Shown piece by piece: positions 17,391 through 25,442 of a DNA stretch of 64,000 nucleotides. How positions within the stretch are numbered: the stretch's first letter is position 1; the number at the start of each line of letters is the position of its first letter. Made by a program: the position numbers and the translations under genes. The notes below the pieces were generated by a model. The model was not told where the DNA came from. It saw nothing but the letters and a program-made list of their open reading frames with translations, and searched no databases. The DNA is from Prolixibacter bellariivorans ATCC BAA-1284 (GTDB taxonomy: Bacteria > Bacteroidota > Bacteroidia > Bacteroidales > Prolixibacteraceae), in the NCBI RefSeq assembly GCF_000621705.1, contig NZ_JHXO01000005.1:434001-498000 (forward strand), given 5' to 3'.

Positions 17391-18581
17391 ATGAAAAAAT
17401 TAAGTCTTCTAACAATTGGAATATTGTTGTGTTTGACGTCTTTTGCACAGCAAGCGCTATGGGGAGGAACACCGATTGTTTCGCCGGAAGTGCACGACGA
17501 TTACACTGTGACATTTCGTTTCAAGGCACCTAATGCCGATACGGTTCAGATTACAGGCGATTTCTTGCCGACAGAAAAAATCAAAACACCGATGGGCTTA
17601 TTCGATGGTCCCGGTAAGGCATATCTAAAAAAGGATGCCAATGGAATATGGACCTATACATCAGAATCTCTAAAGCCTGAATTGTATGGCTATTCATTTA
17701 TTGTCGATGGTTTGAAATCCACCGATCCCAACAATGCATTTCTAATCCGTGACGTTGCAACCGTGACTAATATTTTCCTGGTGGGTGGCGGACCCGGAGG
17801 CCTGTATAAGGTAAATGATGTGCCTCACGGGACGGTTGCCCGCCGGTGGTACGATTCACCCGGATTAAATATGAAACGGCGCCTGACTATTTATACTCCT
17901 CCGGGTTACGAAAGCAGTACCCAAGAATATCCGGTACTTTACCTGCTGCATGGTGCCGGGGGCGATGAAGAAGCATGGATGGCTTTAGGCCGGTTATCGC
18001 AGATCATGGATAACCTGATTGCTGAAGGCAAAGCCAAACCCATGATTGTTGTCATGCCCAACGGTAATGTAACCCAGGAAGCAGCTCCCGGTGAAGGAAT
18101 CCGTGGATTTTACAAACCTCAGTTTATGGAACCGAAAACCATGAGCGGAAGCTACATTGGTACTTTTATGGACATTATCAATTTTGTAGAAAAGAACTAC
18201 AAGGTTAAAGCTAACAAGGAGAACCGTGCAATTGCCGGCCTTTCGATGGGAGGTTTTCACTCGTTGCATATTTCGAGGTATTTTCCTAATACCTTCGATT
18301 ATGTAGGTCTGTTCTCGCCTGCAATTATGCCAAACGCGAATGTTCAGTCAAAAGTATTCGATAATTTCGATAGCACACTAAAAGCACAGATGGACAATGG
18401 TTATAAACTATATTGGATTGGCATTGGCAAATCCGATTTCCTTTACAAGGCTGTGGCCGACTACCGTGCGGAGTTGGACAAAATGGGTATGAAATATACG
18501 TATGTTGAAACGGACGGCGGACATATCTGGAAAAACTGGAGAATTTACATCTCCGATTTTGCCCCGTTGTTGTTTAAATAA
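17391..18581 (+). CDS. Exported esterase with N-terminal E-set domain (CE1-like)
   Basis: A 396-residue protein with a signal peptide (CLTSFAQ-Q). Residues about 25-135 form an E-set/CBM48-like beta domain (VTFRFKAPNADTVQITGDF, YGYSFIVDG). Residues about 145-396 are a PF00756 esterase: LLHGAGGDEEAW (185-196), elbow G-L-S285-M-G-G, D349 in GKSDF and H378 in DGGHIW complete the triad. This two-domain design is common in acetylxylan and feruloyl esterases of PULs. It is the last gene of the carboxylesterase-susC-susD operon, followed by a weak hairpin near 18607-18630. It pairs in function with the single-domain esterase at 4002. Confidence 0.88.
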   Translation: MKKLSLLTIGILLCLTSFAQQALWGGTPIVSPEVHDDYTVTFRFKAPNADTVQITGDFLPTEKIKTPMGLFDGPGKAYLKKDANGIWTYTSESLKPELYGYSFIVDGLKSTDPNNAFLIRDVATVTNIFLVGGGPGGLYKVNDVPHGTVARRWYDSPGLNMKRRLTIYTPPGYESSTQEYPVLYLLHGAGGDEEAWMALGRLSQIMDNLIAEGKAKPMIVVMPNGNVTQEAAPGEGIRGFYKPQFMEPKTMSGSYIGTFMDIINFVEKNYKVKANKENRAIAGLSMGGFHSLHISRYFPNTFDYVGLFSPAIMPNANVQSKVFDNFDSTLKAQMDNGYKLYWIGIGKSDFLYKAVADYRAELDKMGMKYTYVETDGGHIWKNWRIYISDFAPLLFK

Positions 18582-18907
18582 ACAAATTGGATTCGTTATA
18601 GGGTTGTTGGAGAGATTTTGTATCTCTTCAATGACTTGATAATAAATAGTAACCGCATGGTTTCTGTTTTCCAAATTCTGTGAATACTTGTAAGTCGAAC
18701 GTGGATATTTTCGCCTGCTTTCCGATGATAATAGGCCGACTCAATTACTTAACCTTTTTAGAAGACTTTTGGCTTCTGTATTGTCTCAGCTATTTTCCTT
18801 TAGAGTCATACATTGATTCGTCAGTGATTGTAAGATGCGTTTGATAGAGCATTCGTCAACAGAATATTGGATTAAAGTGAAATCAGAGTTTGGAAGGAGC
18901 ACTTTAT

Positions 18908-18944
18908 AACCCTGACAGTTTCTCGAAACCTGTCAGGGTTTTTT
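18908..18944. repeat. REP-like palindrome, copy 4
   Basis: AACCCTGACAG..., then GAAACCTGTCAGGGTT and a T-run. The left arm has lost a few bases against the consensus. It lies far (about 330 bases) downstream of the esterase and far upstream of the next gene, so it is less likely to be a plain gene terminator. Confidence 0.65.
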
Positions 18945-18945
18945 A

Positions 18946-18970
18946 CATATAAATACCGGAAGTGTTTGCC
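18946..18970. repeat. Second copy of the short repeat that follows a REP-like palindrome
   Basis: CATATAAATACCGGA followed by AGTGTTTGCC; matches 1611-1634 except for one inserted base and one substitution. Both copies follow a REP-like palindrome in the same orientation. Confidence 0.5.
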
Positions 18971-19137
18971 ATGAATATTTTGTTAATTTAGTGTAGGTGA
19001 ACTTTTCGGAAACCAAACATACTATCATGCTCAATACATCTCAATATGGGGGCATCGCAGCAGCAGAATGTGTAATTCATACCTCAATCATACTTTTTTC
19101 CTACCACAGTCGTACCCTGATAATAAGCGACCTGGAA

Positions 19138-19145
19138 TAATTTTG
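19138..19145 (+). promoter_or_regulatory. Candidate -7 promoter box for the coiled-coil/LuxR operon
   Basis: TAATTTTG matches TAnnTTTG exactly and lies 38 bases before the ATG at 19184. No convincing -33 element was seen 19-21 bases upstream. Confidence 0.45.
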
Positions 19146-19183
19146 CTCAGGAAGTATTTGATGAACCATTAAATCTTATCGTT

Positions 19184-20098
19184 ATGAAAAACAGAGCAAT
19201 TTTATTAATCGTTGGCTTAATCATCAGTAGCAGTTTGGCTTTTGGTCAGGTGTCAAAAGATACCGTACGGAGGGATTCCGTTTATCCTTTTCGGGGGTAT
19301 TTTTCGACAGAACAAAGTTGGCAGATAACTAAGGAAGCCTACAGAAAACAATTAGAAGCGGAGGGATTGTCTGCTGATAAAGTCAACCAAAAGATCCAGA
19401 AGTTTGAGGAAATGAAATCCGCATTAATTGAAAAAATTAAGAAGCAGCAGAAATTAGCGGAGAAACAAAGACAACTGGCCGAAATTCAACGACAAAAGGC
19501 TGAAGAGCAGCGGAAAGAGGCGGTGGCCCAGAGGCAGGAAGCCGAAAAACAAAGGCAGATGTCTGCCAGACAACGGGAGCAAGCCCGCGTTGAACGGGAA
19601 AAAGCGTCTGAACAGCGAAAATTAGCTGAAATTCAGAGACAGAAGGCCGGCGAGCAACGAAAGGAAGCGGCAGCTCAAAGGCTGAAAGCGGAGGCGCAGC
19701 GAAAAATGGCAGAGGAATGGAGGAAGAATGTGAAAAGTTTGTTGGATGAAAACGTCACGTTGTCGGGCAAAGACTCGAAGGCTAAATCGGTCAAACTAGA
19801 AGTTGCCCAAAGAAATCCCTTGTTTTTTAATGTTGATGGCGAGATAAACTCGGGCAATGTTTTAATTGAGATTTTCAATCCCAAAGGACAGAAGGAGGGA
19901 GAGCTTTCCCTGGAGCATCATAGAGAATCAGGTTCCAAAACCAACTCCGGGCTTTCGGACAATACTTCGGGTTCTCTGAATAAAATAATTAATTCTCCGG
20001 AAACCGGAGATTGGGTTGTAACAATTACACCTGAAAAATCAACTGGTCATATTCATATATCCATTGCGCAGTATATAAAACCGGCTATTGATGAGTAA
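19184..20098 (+). CDS. Periplasmic heptad-repeat coiled-coil protein
   Basis: A 304-residue protein, family not recognised. A signal peptide ends near LAFGQ-V. Residues about 93-180 form a strikingly regular coiled coil: Arg recurs every seven residues from R96 to R180 (13 times, usually as QR), with Ala (once Ser) three residues after each of the first twelve. Typical units are EIQRQKA and EEQRKEA. The DNA shows the matching 21-base periodicity. Residues about 205-300 look like a small beta sandwich (NVLIEIFNPKGQKEG, TGDWVVTITPEK, HIHISIAQY), reminiscent of the PPC-type C-terminal domain. It overlaps the membrane LuxR regulator by 8 bases, so the two are made together. A sensor, spacer or cell-wall-contact role is only a guess. 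Confidence 0.7.
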   Translation: MKNRAILLIVGLIISSSLAFGQVSKDTVRRDSVYPFRGYFSTEQSWQITKEAYRKQLEAEGLSADKVNQKIQKFEEMKSALIEKIKKQQKLAEKQRQLAEIQRQKAEEQRKEAVAQRQEAEKQRQMSARQREQARVEREKASEQRKLAEIQRQKAGEQRKEAAAQRLKAEAQRKMAEEWRKNVKSLLDENVTLSGKDSKAKSVKLEVAQRNPLFFNVDGEINSGNVLIEIFNPKGQKEGELSLEHHRESGSKTNSGLSDNTSGSLNKIINSPETGDWVVTITPEKSTGHIHISIAQYIKPAIDE

Positions 20099-21083
20099 AA
20101 TGTTTACAACGATTATAATCAGCCTGTTCCTCAGTGTCACCATTAGTCCTATTGTTTTTGCTGACACGTCAGGTTATATCAGGGGAACAGTATTACTTGA
20201 TGATAGTTGGACGCGGAACATTTACCTGTCGCGGATTGAGACTTTTGAGAAAGAATATGCTGTATCGGATCATATGATTGTTGGCCGTTCGCCAATCGAT
20301 AGTACGGGCAGATTTACCATTAAACTGGATAATTTGCCTGCCGGATGGTGCCTTCTTCGTTTGCATGTGGTTAAAAAAGGAGATCCTCCGGCATCGCTTA
20401 TGATTGGTGGTTTAGATGAGAATTACTGCTTCATTGTTGCTAACCGTCATTCCAAAATAGAAATTCGTAATACGTTGGGTAAACCCGTATTCCAAAATTT
20501 ATCCATCTCCGGTGCTCCCTATCTGAAAACGATGGAATACATCACCAATCTGTCGGACTATCCCAATTCTATCGACTATGAACATTCATTGATTGAGAAG
20601 GAGTTTGTTGAAGAGGTGGTTTCGGAAAAACTGAAATTAATTGCAGATACCTGTGAAAATCCAGTGATATCTCTTTATTCATTGTATCAGACCGATTTTC
20701 TTTCTGACTATGCGAAAGATCCCATTTTTTATAAAAAATATTTGTCTAAATGGAGCAATAACAATAGCACCTATTTTAAATCGTTCAGACGACAATTCCC
20801 TCTTTCAGAAAGATCTGTGTGGCCATATATTTTGATACTCTTATTCATCGGTGCCTTTATTTCTGTAATGATATTTGTTAGGAACGGAAAGAGAAGAAGA
20901 ATCAGAAGCTTAAGCGTGCAGGAACGAAGAATTTTTGAATTGCTGCAACAAGGAGCGACGAATCAGGAAATTTCTGATGAGTGTAACATCGAACTTAGTA
21001 CCGTAAAATCGCATGTAAGCAATATTTTCTCAAAACTGAATATCAAATCGCGGAAGGAAGCCATGAATCTGAAGGTTAAATGA
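20091..21083 (+). CDS. Membrane-anchored LuxR-type transcription regulator with periplasmic sensor domain
   Basis: About 330 residues in a reversed-receptor layout: signal peptide (ends near VFADT), a periplasmic beta-rich domain about 27-130 resembling DUF4369 (SGYIRGTVLLDD, DSTGRFTIKLDNLPAG), a helical stretch, one membrane helix about 243-263 (YILILLFIGAFISVMIFV), a basic stop (RNGKRRRIR), then a C-terminal LuxR helix-turn-helix (ERRIFELLQQGATNQEIS, STVKSHVSNIFSKLNIKSR). A single protein can thus couple an envelope cue to DNA binding without a kinase. The start is ATG 20091; a TTG just before it and an ATG at 20100 are alternatives. It overlaps the coiled-coil gene, which may be its partner or ligand presenter. 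Confidence 0.78.
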   Translation: MSKMFTTIIISLFLSVTISPIVFADTSGYIRGTVLLDDSWTRNIYLSRIETFEKEYAVSDHMIVGRSPIDSTGRFTIKLDNLPAGWCLLRLHVVKKGDPPASLMIGGLDENYCFIVANRHSKIEIRNTLGKPVFQNLSISGAPYLKTMEYITNLSDYPNSIDYEHSLIEKEFVEEVVSEKLKLIADTCENPVISLYSLYQTDFLSDYAKDPIFYKKYLSKWSNNNSTYFKSFRRQFPLSERSVWPYILILLFIGAFISVMIFVRNGKRRRIRSLSVQERRIFELLQQGATNQEISDECNIELSTVKSHVSNIFSKLNIKSRKEAMNLKVK

Positions 21084-21118
21084 AAGAATGACGGGATTAA
21101 TGCACCTCCAACCTTTAA

Positions 21119-21149
21119 CGCTGACAGGTCTCATGACGCTGTCAGATTC
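21119..21149. repeat. Degenerate REP-like palindrome, copy 5
   Basis: CTGACAG at 21121-21127 and CTGTCAG at 21139-21145 keep the core of the REP-like family, but the arms beyond it no longer match. It lies between convergent genes (LuxR on plus, MgtC-like on minus). Confidence 0.45.
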
Positions 21150-21172
21150 TTGCAAGTTTACATTGTAGTATA

Positions 21173-22450
21173 TTATTTCATCACGTAAAACCAAAGCGAA
21201 CAAAGGATACCGGTTGTCAGCAGGATGCCAAAATGGAGGCTCATTCTTCTTTTCACAGCTTTACTACTCAGCGAAAGGGCGTAAATCATTTTCAGGAGAT
21301 TGTTGCTGTTGGTGGCATTCAGAATGGCCAGCGCTACCACAAATACATCGAGGGTGCTCTTTTGCTGCAGCAGGTTCATCAGGAACGGATCGATATCGGT
21401 GACCCCCACCACAAAGGCGAGGCTGGTGACGCCCGCATTGCCGTATGCTTGCGAAACATAGTGGGTAATCAGTCCGAACAACACGAACAACAGACCAAAT
21501 ACCAGGGCGGTCCGGAATTCGAGCGGATTCCGGTGGGTGCTTTCTACCTGTTTGCCGGTGAGCTCCTGTTTTTTGGCTTTCATCAGGGCTGTCCGCGACA
21601 GTACCATCGAAACCACAAACAACAGGAGAAAGGGAACAATCAGTCGCATTGCCACAGCTGTGTTGAACAGAAACGCCAACAAGAGAATGCGCAGGTACAT
21701 CATGCCGTTGGCCATCATGATGGCCGAGACGGCTTCAGCACCTAAACTTTCGCTCTTCTCTTTCCGGGCCAGAATCACCGTGGTAGCGGTGGAACTGTAG
21801 AGTCCGCCCAAAATCCCGGTAACGGTAAGGCTGGAATGGGGAAAAACCAACTTCTTCAGCAGGTAACTGGCATACGAAATACCAGAGACGACCACAATGG
21901 CCAGCCAGACATGATACGGCGAAACGGGAATGGAATCGGATATGTTTTCGTGCGGGAGCAACGGAAGAATGATTCCCGCGAAAGCGATAAACTTAGCCAG
22001 CGTGATAAATTCGTCCTGCGACACTTTTTGCATGATGGTGACAAACTCATCCTTCATTTCGGTAATCACTAAAATGGCTACCACAAACGACAGCGTCAGC
22101 CAGATGGGCTGCGTCATGACGAGCAACGGAATGGAGTAGGTGAGCAGTGCCAGGATAGTGCTGGTCAGCCCGTATTTCTGCTGCGTCTTGATTTTTTGGT
22201 AATAGTGAATGCCGAGAAGCAATCCGAGAATGACAAAGCCGGTGAGAAAGGGAATGAACGACTTTTCGTTGATAACGATGAGCAGGTAACCGAGTAACCC
22301 GATGAAGGTAAAGGTCCGGTCGGTACCAAACAGTTCGGCGTTCTCTTTGGAGGAGTGGTGACGACGTTGCTCCAGTCCAATCAGTAGCGAGAAAACGAGC
22401 ACCAGCAGGAAGTGGACAATTTCATCGGGGATGTTGGGAATAAAGTTCAT
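21173..22450 (-). CDS. MgtC/SapB and DUF4010 multi-pass membrane protein
   Basis: A 425-residue integral membrane protein with about ten or more hydrophobic segments. The N-terminal third looks like MgtC/SapB (LVFSLLIGLEQRRHHS, then RTFTFIGLLGYLL). The rest fits DUF4010, with SLTVTGILGGLYSSTATTV, a long helix array and TDIDPFLMNLL near the end. Full-length proteins of this kind are widespread, and their transport function is not settled; MgtC itself modulates ATP synthase and Mg stress responses. It is a single minus-strand gene, convergent with the LuxR regulator. There is no evidence tying it to the SusCD genes on either side. Confidence 0.85.
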   Translation of the reverse strand: MNFIPNIPDEIVHFLLVLVFSLLIGLEQRRHHSSKENAELFGTDRTFTFIGLLGYLLIVINEKSFIPFLTGFVILGLLLGIHYYQKIKTQQKYGLTSTILALLTYSIPLLVMTQPIWLTLSFVVAILVITEMKDEFVTIMQKVSQDEFITLAKFIAFAGIILPLLPHENISDSIPVSPYHVWLAIVVVSGISYASYLLKKLVFPHSSLTVTGILGGLYSSTATTVILARKEKSESLGAEAVSAIMMANGMMYLRILLLAFLFNTAVAMRLIVPFLLLFVVSMVLSRTALMKAKKQELTGKQVESTHRNPLEFRTALVFGLLFVLFGLITHYVSQAYGNAGVTSLAFVVGVTDIDPFLMNLLQQKSTLDVFVVALAILNATNSNNLLKMIYALSLSSKAVKRRMSLHFGILLTTGILCSLWFYVMK

Positions 22451-22551
22451 CAGTTGTTTACATTATCCGTTTAGCATGAATAAAGATAGAATTTCGCATG
22501 CATTTGGCATAATTATTTTTTAGGTATCAAACAATCAGGCTTCCTGGAAAT

Positions 22552-23550
22552 TCAGTGTTTCTTCAATGTTTTGTCCAGGAATGCTACCATATATTTTACG
22601 GTTTGGTCGAACCAGGGATGTACCTGCCAGAATGAATGTACACTGTTGGGGATGGTATGTACTTTGGTGTAAATATGGTACCTGTTTAAGACCGTGATGA
22701 CACTGTCGCGACCGGCATGAAAACGGGGTTGCGCACTATTGATGAATAACATCGGGGGCGTATCCTTTCTGGCATAAGTCATGGGAGAAGCTTCCATCCA
22801 TTTGGCCGGGGCCTCTTTTAGGGTGGCCCCAAACCACCAAGCTCCTGCTGAGCGTTTCCCGGGAACTTTATCCTTTGCACTTTCGGTCGGTGTCGTGAAA
22901 TCAAGTATCCCATCCATATCGATAATGGCCTGTACCCTGGAAGAAACGTGATTATTACCTTCGTCTCCTTCAAATTTTTTCATTTCACCAGTCATACCGA
23001 CCAATGCAGCCAGTTGGCCTCCTGCCGAACTTCCTGAAATGGCGATTTTGTTCGCATCAATACCATACTTTTGGGCATTGGCCCGCAAATAACGGATGGC
23101 CGCTTTGATGTCGTATACAGCAGCCGGATACAATGCTTCGGGAGATAACCGGTACTCGATTGCTGCGGTGACATAACCTTTGGCAGCGATTTGCTGAGCC
23201 ATGGGGACCTGGGCTGCTTTACTTCCAGATCGCCAGCCACCGCCAAAGACTAAAATCAATGCGGGGTACTTTCCCGCTTTTTTCGGTCGAAACAAATCCA
23301 GATGCAAATCACGCTTGCCATACGGCGTGTTAAGTAATGTGGCGTAAACAATATTGTATTCGGCTTTTACTCCTTTGGGCAAAAGAGGTTTCACCGGCGT
23401 GACATTGGGATAATGCTTTTTTATTTTCACCCAGGCCGAATAAGGGGTGTACGATGTGTCACGCGGAATCGGCTTTAAAGCGTTGGTTTGTGCAGAGACG
23501 ATTTCTGTTGCAAACAAAAGCAGTAGCAAAAGAAGGATGGTGTGTTTCAT
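22552..23550 (-). CDS. Exported alpha/beta hydrolase (BD-FAE / acetylesterase-like)
   Basis: A 332-residue esterase. It has a signal peptide (MKHTILLLLLLLFATEIVSAQ), then a hydrolase with the hormone-sensitive-lipase-like loop LVFGGGWRSGSK (100-111), nucleophile elbow S-G-S-S175-A-G-G, and a late His in NSVHSFW. The sheet arrangement GYVTAAIEYRLSPEALYP, DIKAAIRYLRAN is typical of BD-FAE and acetyl-xylan esterases. The ATG at 23550 was chosen over a longer frame because the signal peptide starts there and a promoter-like -7 box lies just upstream. It follows susD but is separated from it by a terminator, so it has its own promoter. The likely job is trimming esters from the substrate imported by the SusCD pair. 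Confidence 0.83.
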   Translation of the reverse strand: MKHTILLLLLLLFATEIVSAQTNALKPIPRDTSYTPYSAWVKIKKHYPNVTPVKPLLPKGVKAEYNIVYATLLNTPYGKRDLHLDLFRPKKAGKYPALILVFGGGWRSGSKAAQVPMAQQIAAKGYVTAAIEYRLSPEALYPAAVYDIKAAIRYLRANAQKYGIDANKIAISGSSAGGQLAALVGMTGEMKKFEGDEGNNHVSSRVQAIIDMDGILDFTTPTESAKDKVPGKRSAGAWWFGATLKEAPAKWMEASPMTYARKDTPPMLFINSAQPRFHAGRDSVITVLNRYHIYTKVHTIPNSVHSFWQVHPWFDQTVKYMVAFLDKTLKKH

Positions 23551-23570
23551 GGAATTGAGTTTGTAAGGAA

Positions 23571-23600
23571 CAAATGTTGATAAACAAAGCCATTTTGACA
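23571..23600 (-). promoter_or_regulatory. Candidate promoter for the esterase gene
   Basis: On the minus strand AACATTTG (one mismatch to TAnnTTTG) at 23571-23578 is preceded, with a 19-base spacer, by TTGT. Transcription would begin about 15 bases before the ATG at 23550. Confidence 0.4.
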
Positions 23601-23708
23601 AGCTCCGTTCCATTTTAATTGTTGTAGCTGGAAGGATGTTATTCCAGAAAAATGATGACATCCTTTTGTTAATCAGGTGCTAATATTGTAAGGGCTACAG
23701 AGGCATTC

Positions 23709-23744
23709 AAAAAAAGGGCCACCGCTGCAGCTGCAGGATGGCCC
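23709..23744 (-). terminator. Intrinsic terminator after susD
   Basis: On the minus strand: GGGCCA...TGGCCC stem with an inner CTGCAGCTGCAG palindrome, followed directly by seven T. It lies 62 bases after the susD stop and separates the SusCD operon from the esterase gene. Confidence 0.8.
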
Positions 23745-23805
23745 CGGGTAAAAACCCAACTGTATGAATGATTTGTTTGTTTTTATCGTTCCTTATCAGG
23801 AAAGA

Positions 23806-25428
23806 TTAATATCCGTCGTTTTGTGAACTCTGTGGGTTAACAGAAATCTCCTGTTCCGGAATGGGCAACAGAACATTTTTGTCCTTGAAGCCGGCACCCG
23901 AAATACTCATGTAATCTTCTTTTCCGTTGGTAAAGGTTCCTTCCGGAATCATCTTACCCTGGTCGCCCAATACGGTTTTAGCATCACCCCAGCGAACCAG
24001 GTCCTGGAAGCGTACTCCTTCGAACGAAAGTTCCAGACGACGTTCATTCTTGATGTCAGCGAAAAGCTGGTCGCCTGATGAAGTGAGCGCAGGCAGATTA
24101 ACCCTTGCCCGTACCTGGTTAATCAACGGAAGTGCTTTGGCATCATCGCCGGCACGATTGTATGCTTCGGCTGCCATCAGCAATACATCGGCATAACGCA
24201 TCAACCGGATGTTGGTGGCGTAGTTCAGCTCTTTTACACTGGTTGCGTTGGTATTCGATTCATCGGCCCAGGAGCCGTACTTTAAGCGGATGTAACCTTC
24301 ACAACCCCACGGATAGGAGTTGTTCTGGTCGGGGTTCCGCAGTTTTCCGCCTTTCGCGATTAACTGTTTTTCGCTTATCATGGCTGCATTCCGGCGTACG
24401 GTATCGTTCGCAGCGGTATACGCATTCCAAAGTGATTTCTGCGGATAAGCAAATCCCCATCCGGCTACCAGTCCGGTTGAACCACCGTCGAACCAACCAT
24501 CACCACGCGGACCGCAAAGCTGCCAGTGGATGTTGCTTTCGGTGTTGCGGCCGTTATTACCCCACTGGAAGTTACCCCAGTCGTAGTTCTTCTCTGCTGA
24601 GTAGGAAATCTCGAACAATGACTCCTTTCCAAATTCCTGTCCTTTGCGGAGAACTTGCGAATAATCGGAAATCAATCCGTACTCACCTGAATCGATTACT
24701 TTTTGGAATTCAGCAGCTGCATCAGCATACTTTTTCTCATAAAGCAGCGATTTACCTAGCATAGCCTGAGCCATACCTTTCGAAACGCGTACTTTATCAG
24801 CGGCTGATTGCTGGCTTTTCAGCGGTAGATCCGGGATAGCCTCGTTGAGGTCTTTTTCAATCTGCGCCCAGATATCGGCTACTGCAGCACGTGGCTGGTT
24901 GTATTGATCTGGCGATGCTGCCGGTTCGGTTACCAACGGCACTTTACCCCACAAAGTTACCAGGTCGAAATAAAGCATGGCTCGTAGCGATTTAGCTTCG
25001 GCGATGGCCTGCTTTTTCGCGGGCGATTCGGGCTTGATGTTCGCAATCACCAGGTTGGCGCGGTAGATGCCCCAGTACGACATCTGGAACAACCAGGTAA
25101 TAACCGGGTTGCTTGAGCTGTAACGAAACTCGTTGATTTCCTCATAGGGAGGCTGGTCACCGCGGTGTCCGCCACCGGTATAGATTTCATCAGACAACAG
25201 GGTCTTCAGCATCCACATACTGTCCCAGTCGTAGGCGTACATCGATTGAAGAATGTCGTAAACCCCCAGCACGGCGCCTTTCGCGTCGGCATCGGTTTTA
25301 TAGAAGTTATCCACAGGGATAGATCCTTCGGGTGTGGTATCGAGAAATGATTGAGAACAGCCCGACAGGAAGAAAATGGCGGATAGTAGCGCCACCTTGA
25401 ATTTATATTTTTTGATCTGCATGTTCAT
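23806..25428 (-). CDS. SusD/RagB-family outer-membrane lipoprotein
   Basis: A 540-residue SusD homologue. The lipobox (FFLSGC, Cys24) is followed by S-Q-S-F-LDTTPEGSIPVDNFYKTDAD, the usual start of the family. TPR-like helices follow (AEAKSLRAMLYFDLVTLWGKVPL), and the C-terminal hallmark KNERRLELSFEGVRFQDLVRWGD and LLPIPEQEISVNP are present. It binds substrate over the SusC channel encoded 14 bases upstream. It differs clearly from the SusD at 14305, so the two loci are not a recent duplication. A terminator follows. Substrate unknown. Confidence 0.95.
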   Translation of the reverse strand: MNMQIKKYKFKVALLSAIFFLSGCSQSFLDTTPEGSIPVDNFYKTDADAKGAVLGVYDILQSMYAYDWDSMWMLKTLLSDEIYTGGGHRGDQPPYEEINEFRYSSSNPVITWLFQMSYWGIYRANLVIANIKPESPAKKQAIAEAKSLRAMLYFDLVTLWGKVPLVTEPAASPDQYNQPRAAVADIWAQIEKDLNEAIPDLPLKSQQSAADKVRVSKGMAQAMLGKSLLYEKKYADAAAEFQKVIDSGEYGLISDYSQVLRKGQEFGKESLFEISYSAEKNYDWGNFQWGNNGRNTESNIHWQLCGPRGDGWFDGGSTGLVAGWGFAYPQKSLWNAYTAANDTVRRNAAMISEKQLIAKGGKLRNPDQNNSYPWGCEGYIRLKYGSWADESNTNATSVKELNYATNIRLMRYADVLLMAAEAYNRAGDDAKALPLINQVRARVNLPALTSSGDQLFADIKNERRLELSFEGVRFQDLVRWGDAKTVLGDQGKMIPEGTFTNGKEDYMSISGAGFKDKNVLLPIPEQEISVNPQSSQNDGY

Positions 25429-25442
25429 TGCGTTTTAGTTGA

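Larger units (their letters stand above)
18582..19183. other. Gene-free gap with a REP-like palindrome and promoter
   Basis: Gap of 602 bases. It contains a small imperfect hairpin (GGAGAGAT/ATCTCTTC) soon after the esterase, the REP-like palindrome at 18908-18944, the short repeat at 18946-18970 and a promoter box near 19138. No coding frame was supported in the rest. Confidence 0.5.

Noticed and set aside
21233-21745. 170-codon plus-strand frame under the MgtC/DUF4010 gene
   Set aside because: Antisense of a hydrophobic membrane protein, which gives His- and Gln-rich artefacts; no independent support.
24132-24764. 210-codon plus-strand frame inside the second susD
   Set aside because: Shadow frame; the minus strand encodes an unmistakable SusD protein. 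The Arg/His/Ser-rich composition is typical of antisense frames.
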